This document shows, in pieces, positions 6,505-8,646 of a stretch of DNA of 8,646 nt. Under the pieces are notes generated by a model. It made no database searches. It was not told the DNA's origin and was given only the letters and a program-made list of their open reading frames with translations. The position numbers and the translations under genes were made by a program. The stretch spans positions 1-8,646 of the forward strand of contig CAKUAV010000133.1 of the NCBI GenBank assembly GCA_934636425.1, in the 5' to 3' direction. Source of the DNA: an uncultured Clostridia bacterium (lineage in GTDB: Bacteria; Bacillota; Clostridia; Christensenellales; Aristaeellaceae). Position 1 is the stretch's first letter, and each line of letters opens with the position of its first letter.

Positions 6505-6738
6505 AATCGTGCCCGGCGGCGTGTACGGCGGGTGCGGGATGATTGAAGGCGTACATAAATTCCATTTTCCAGAGCAAAAATCGTTTCCATGCATTTTTGC
6601 GCCCGGAAATCTGAAAGATTTTTAGCAAAAACTGGCAGGGGCGGCAGTGGCGATGGCGCAAGCTCCCTCGTTCACCAGCTGACAGCGCGCTGCGGACAGT
6701 CTCGGCTCATTGTCATTCCGCATTGGCCGCCCGGCACT
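6505..6738. other. Non-coding gap between convergent genes
   Basis: Together with the terminator before it, this fills the 325-bp gap between the repressor stop (6413) and the small membrane-protein stop (6739). I see no credible gene. It holds GCAAAAAT/ATTTTTGC (6574-6581 with 6593-6600), a further GCAAAAA (6625-6631) able to pair with the same TTTTTGC, and AAATCT-GAA-AGATTT (6607-6621). These are AT-rich stems without proper T-tracts. No clear terminator for the - strand genes is present. Confidence 0.4.
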
Positions 6739-6909
6739 CTATTTATCCTTTTTTCTCGAAATGCAGGACAGGAGAAACGCAACGGCAATGAACGTCGCGC
6801 CCGCATACAGCAGCGTCTGATTGGCTTCGCTGCGGCCAACGCAGACAGCCGCAATGCCCACGATGAGCAGAAAGATCCTGACCGGCAGCACAATGATTCC
6901 CTTCGCCAT
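6739..6909 (-). CDS. Small two-helix membrane protein, 56 residues
   Basis: The - strand frame starting at 6909 encodes 56 residues: MAKGIIVLPV at the N-terminus, a hydrophobic helix (about residues 5-24), a polar turn GRSEANQ (25-31), a second hydrophobic helix (about 32-50) and the basic tail SRKKDK. AGGGGGGA (6923-6916) gives a ribosome site 7 nt before the ATG. It begins 15 nt after the ancestral stop codon (6925-6927) of the XRE-type regulator gene upstream, so the two were probably one operon. I do not recognise the family. The pairing with a membrane-tethered regulator suggests it may have been its partner or target. Longer open frames over this stretch are Cys/Arg-rich with no hydrophobic pattern and look like shadows. 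Confidence 0.6.
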   Translation of the reverse strand: MAKGIIVLPVRIFLLIVGIAAVCVGRSEANQTLLYAGATFIAVAFLLSCISRKKDK

Positions 6910-6924
6910 GATCTATCCCCCCTG

Positions 6925-7342
6925 TCATTTTCCTCTGGCGTCTTTGGCGATGACTCCAATGCCCGCCAGCATTTCAACGACAGACAGCCCCAGCAGAACG
7001 CCCGCGAAAAAATCCTGAACATCTGAACCGCCCAACGTATGCGACAGCGCCTGCAAAGAAATCCTGAACATCTGAACCGCCCAACGTATGCGACAGCGCC
7101 TGCAAAGAAATCCCTAGGACGATGAGTATGACTCCGCTCATCATGACTTTCTGCTTTTCCAGCTCCTGCGTTCTTCTCAGCAGATCGAGGATCTGTTCAT
7201 CGTCATAGGCGCGAACGCTTTTATCGCCGGCTTCTTCGCCGTCCATCAGCTCAGAAACCGAGATCTTCAATTCCTCGCACAGGCTCTTGACCACGGCATA
7301 GTCGGGCATGCACTTCCCGTTTTCCCCAACATAAGGATACAA
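6925..7342 (-). pseudogene. XRE-type regulator with membrane tail: 5' half lost, frame shifted by a 49-bp duplication
   Basis: The visible frame (7342-6974) reads …GENGKCMPDYAVVKSL, the second half of an XRE helix-turn-helix, whose usual form is KWENGKxMPDY. It continues through KISVSELMDGEE, a linker with a short helix (DEQILDLLRRTQELEKQK) and a hydrophobic segment MMSGVILIVLGISLQAL. The first half of the HTH domain is missing. Upstream there is only 8 bp before the recombinase stop, and the apparent TTG start at 7342 has no ribosome site. A 49-bp tandem duplication then changes frame, giving a Cys/Arg-rich end. Removing one copy restores QDFFAGVLLGLSVVEMLAG and a stop at 6925-6927, which adds a second membrane helix. 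The ancestor was thus a membrane-anchored HTH regulator cotranscribed with the small membrane protein downstream. Both lesions should abolish function. Real mutation versus assembly error is open for the duplication. Confidence 0.8.
7010..7113. repeat. 49-bp perfect tandem duplication
   Basis: Bases 7010-7058 and 7059-7107 are identical, each beginning AAATCCTGAACATCTGAACC. The first six bases of a third copy, AAATCC, follow at 7108-7113. Because 49 is not a multiple of three, the duplication shifts the reading frame of the XRE-type gene. The outer borders AAATCC are shared with the single-copy ancestor, which fits replication slippage at a short direct repeat. Confidence 0.95.
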
Positions 7343-7350
7343 AAGGGGGT
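7320..7350. other. Probable integration junction (attachment site) of the serine-recombinase element
   Basis: Homology to the XRE regulator stops abruptly at GGGAAAACGGGAAG (- strand, about 7329-7316), corresponding to the codons of (W)ENGK in an intact gene. Only about 20 bp separate it from the recombinase stop codon at 7351-7353. Large serine recombinases commonly lie at the end of their element next to the attachment site. Base composition also changes: DNA to the right is visibly less GC-rich. The exact crossover bases cannot be set without the empty site or the other end. Confidence 0.6.
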
Positions 7351-8571
7351 TTAGTCGATTTTACCCACAAAGCGGTAGTAAATATCGACGGTCTGTTCCT
7401 TCTCGCCGTCCTCGCCTGTGGTTTTCTCGTGAACGACGATCTTCTCAATTAGGGCGTTGAGCATTTCGACAGTCAGTTCCTCCGGGTTGGCGTACTGGTG
7501 GATGAGACTAATCCACTGGTCAATGCTGGCCGAAGTCTGCTGCTCCGTGGCAAGCTCGGCTTGCAGCCGCTCGACCTTCGCCAGCACATCTGTTTGCTCG
7601 CTCTGATACTTCTCAGATAGGGCATTGAAGTTGTACTCAGAGATGCGCTCCGATGCCCAGTCCTCATAGAGCTTTGTGAACAGCCTGTCCAGCTCCTTCT
7701 GCCGCTTCTGCACCCGTCTCAGCTCTGCCTCCCTCATTCTTGTCATCCGCTGCTGCTCCCTGTCGTTGGCATGGAACAACTGCCCTTTCAGGTGTTCTAC
7801 ACCCACATCCGCCTGTGCCGACCAGTATTGTAGGCGGCTGAGAACGTATGCATACAGGGTGTCGTAGCGGATATAGTGAGAGGTGCAGTCGGAATGCTTT
7901 GGCCCATGCTGGCGATAAGAGGTACAGTTGAAGTAACTAAAAGGCTTGCTGTTGTTCTTGTTCGTACCAAAACTCATTGTCCAGCCGCAGTCTGCACATT
8001 TCACAAGACCAGCAAAAATCTGCGTAGTAGGAGCGTTCTTGATTTTTCTGCGCCGACTGGCGATTTGATCCTGTACCTGCTCAAACACTTCCTTGGGAAT
8101 AATGGCTTCGTGGGTATTTTTCACCCGTAGCCATTCCTCCTGCGGCTTGCGAACCTTCTTCTTGTTCTTGAAAGAAATGTTGGTCTGCATCCCGTGGACG
8201 CTATTACCGATGTAGGTCTCGTTCTTGATGATGCTCTTGACCTGCGCAATCGTCCATGCATAGCGCTTCTTCTCCGGTGCATCGGCATAGATGTTGGCGA
8301 AGGTGCCGTAGCGGGAGTAGTTCAGCCAGCCGGGGGTAGGCACCTGTTCATCTAACAATATGCCCGTAATTTTTGCCGCGCCCGCCCCACGAAAGGCAAG
8401 GTCGAAAATCTTCTCCACGATCCATCGTGTCTCCTCGTCGATGACCAGACGGTTCTTTATCTCCGGGTCGCGCTTGTAGCCCAGCGGCGCATAGGCAAAG
8501 GTGCGCTCTCCCGCCATAAACTTGGCGTGGAGGGAGTTTTTACCTTGCGGCTGGTGTCCTTTGCAAACCAC
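7351..8571 (-). CDS. Large serine recombinase, C-terminal part (catalytic domain not in this frame)
   Basis: The 406-residue open frame matches the DNA-binding part of a large serine (TndX/TnpX/CcrA-like) recombinase. The recombinase domain covers about residues 20-130, with AGERTFAYAPLGYKRDPE, DEETRWIVEKIFDLA and IIKNETYIGNSVHG. A zinc ribbon follows with Cys192, Cys195, Cys216 and Cys229. Next comes a long charged coiled coil (about 255-345) and a C-terminal domain like DUF4368 ending in VGKID. The N-terminal resolvase domain with the catalytic serine is absent. Its expected last helix, MFNEWFAKDTSRKVK, is encoded just upstream but in another frame, and the junction lies at a run of five A (8541-8537). 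The GTG start at 8571 is therefore an artefact of the broken frame. The enzyme would move the element whose border lies at about 7330. In its present form it cannot catalyse recombination unless the base loss is a sequencing error. Confidence 0.8.
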   Translation of the reverse strand: MVCKGHQPQGKNSLHAKFMAGERTFAYAPLGYKRDPEIKNRLVIDEETRWIVEKIFDLAFRGAGAAKITGILLDEQVPTPGWLNYSRYGTFANIYADAPEKKRYAWTIAQVKSIIKNETYIGNSVHGMQTNISFKNKKKVRKPQEEWLRVKNTHEAIIPKEVFEQVQDQIASRRRKIKNAPTTQIFAGLVKCADCGWTMSFGTNKNNSKPFSYFNCTSYRQHGPKHSDCTSHYIRYDTLYAYVLSRLQYWSAQADVGVEHLKGQLFHANDREQQRMTRMREAELRRVQKRQKELDRLFTKLYEDWASERISEYNFNALSEKYQSEQTDVLAKVERLQAELATEQQTSASIDQWISLIHQYANPEELTVEMLNALIEKIVVHEKTTGEDGEKEQTVDIYYRFVGKID

Positions 8572-8646
8572 TCGTTGAACATACGTCGTTCGGGAAGGTG
8601 AAGCGCAAACAGCAAAAATCCAGTATTCATGCGGGTTTGCGGCGAG
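8537..8646 (-). pseudogene. Upstream recombinase fragment in a different frame, cut by the window edge
   Basis: The - strand frame from the right edge contains MFNEWFAKDTSRKVK (8582 to about 8538), the helix joining the resolvase catalytic domain to the recombinase domain in this family. One extra A in the A5 run at 8541-8537 would join it in frame to NSLHAKFMAGERTF. The roughly 20 codons before MFNEW do not resemble the usual end of the resolvase domain, so more damage, or divergence, is likely here. The remainder lies outside the window. Confidence 0.6.

Noticed and set aside
5712..6590. 292-codon - strand and 292-codon + strand frames over the LexA-like gene
   Set aside because: Both are Arg/Ala/His-rich, overlap the repressor and run through its promoter or terminator; no family features.
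6672..7022. 116- and 61-codon - strand frames over the small membrane protein
   Set aside because: Cys/Ser/Arg-rich, no hydrophobic or domain pattern; the shorter frame 6909-6739 has the ribosome site and helices.
1..8646. tRNA, rRNA, CRISPR array, origin or known riboswitch
   Set aside because: I looked for cloverleaf ends, regularly spaced repeats and conserved riboswitch cores by eye and saw none.

Overview
The window looks like chromosomal DNA of a GC-rich anaerobic Bacillota (Clostridia-type, probably gut-associated) with part of a mobile element at its right edge. This rests on near-consensus AGGAGG ribosome sites, sigma-A promoters (TTGACA/TATAAT, 17-bp spacing), intrinsic terminators with T-tracts, and Clostridia-type protein families. 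I ran no database search, so family names come from motifs and domain order.

Left part (1-4500, + strand). First is an aminoglycoside-phosphotransferase-fold kinase resembling N-acetylhexosamine 1-kinase (93-1205). A strong promoter (1254-1282) follows, then a leader holding a long terminator-like hairpin (1311-1367), then a compact three-gene operon: a GlpA-like FAD oxidoreductase with a C-terminal BFD-type [2Fe-2S] domain (1392-2825), an FAD/NAD(P) oxidoreductase (2829-4088) and a small Cys-rich DUF1667 protein (4085-4438). Such trios are known as anaerobic glycerol-3-phosphate-dehydrogenase-type modules; the substrate here is not proven. The operon ends at a clear terminator (4446-4496). 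The position of the hairpin between promoter and first gene implies control by attenuation or antitermination.

Middle part (4500-6505). A palindrome-rich intergenic segment (4502-4631) has the form of a small interspersed repeat. A TIM-barrel sugar-phosphate isomerase/epimerase lies on the - strand (5528-4686) with its own extended -10 promoter. Divergent from it is a LexA/CI-type repressor (5772-6413) with an intact Ser-Lys protease dyad and an Ala-Gly cleavage site. Its -10 box lies inside a near-perfect palindrome, which suggests autorepression and release on DNA damage.

Right part (6505-8646, - strand). A 56-codon two-helix membrane protein (6909-6739) lies downstream of a ruined XRE-type regulator gene (7342-6925). 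That gene has lost the first half of its helix-turn-helix domain at the point where a large serine recombinase gene begins, and carries a 49-bp tandem duplication that shifts its frame. The recombinase (8571-7351) belongs to an element continuing past the right edge. It seems broken by a one-base loss in an A-run, which separates the visible DNA-binding and zinc-ribbon part from the catalytic domain. The right end is therefore probably one border of an integrated, decaying mobile element in a regulator gene.

I saw no tRNA, rRNA, CRISPR array or clearly new multi-gene system. The most informative points are the element border with its double-hit host gene, the attenuator-like leader, the palindromic promoter of the repressor, and the 130-bp intergenic repeat.
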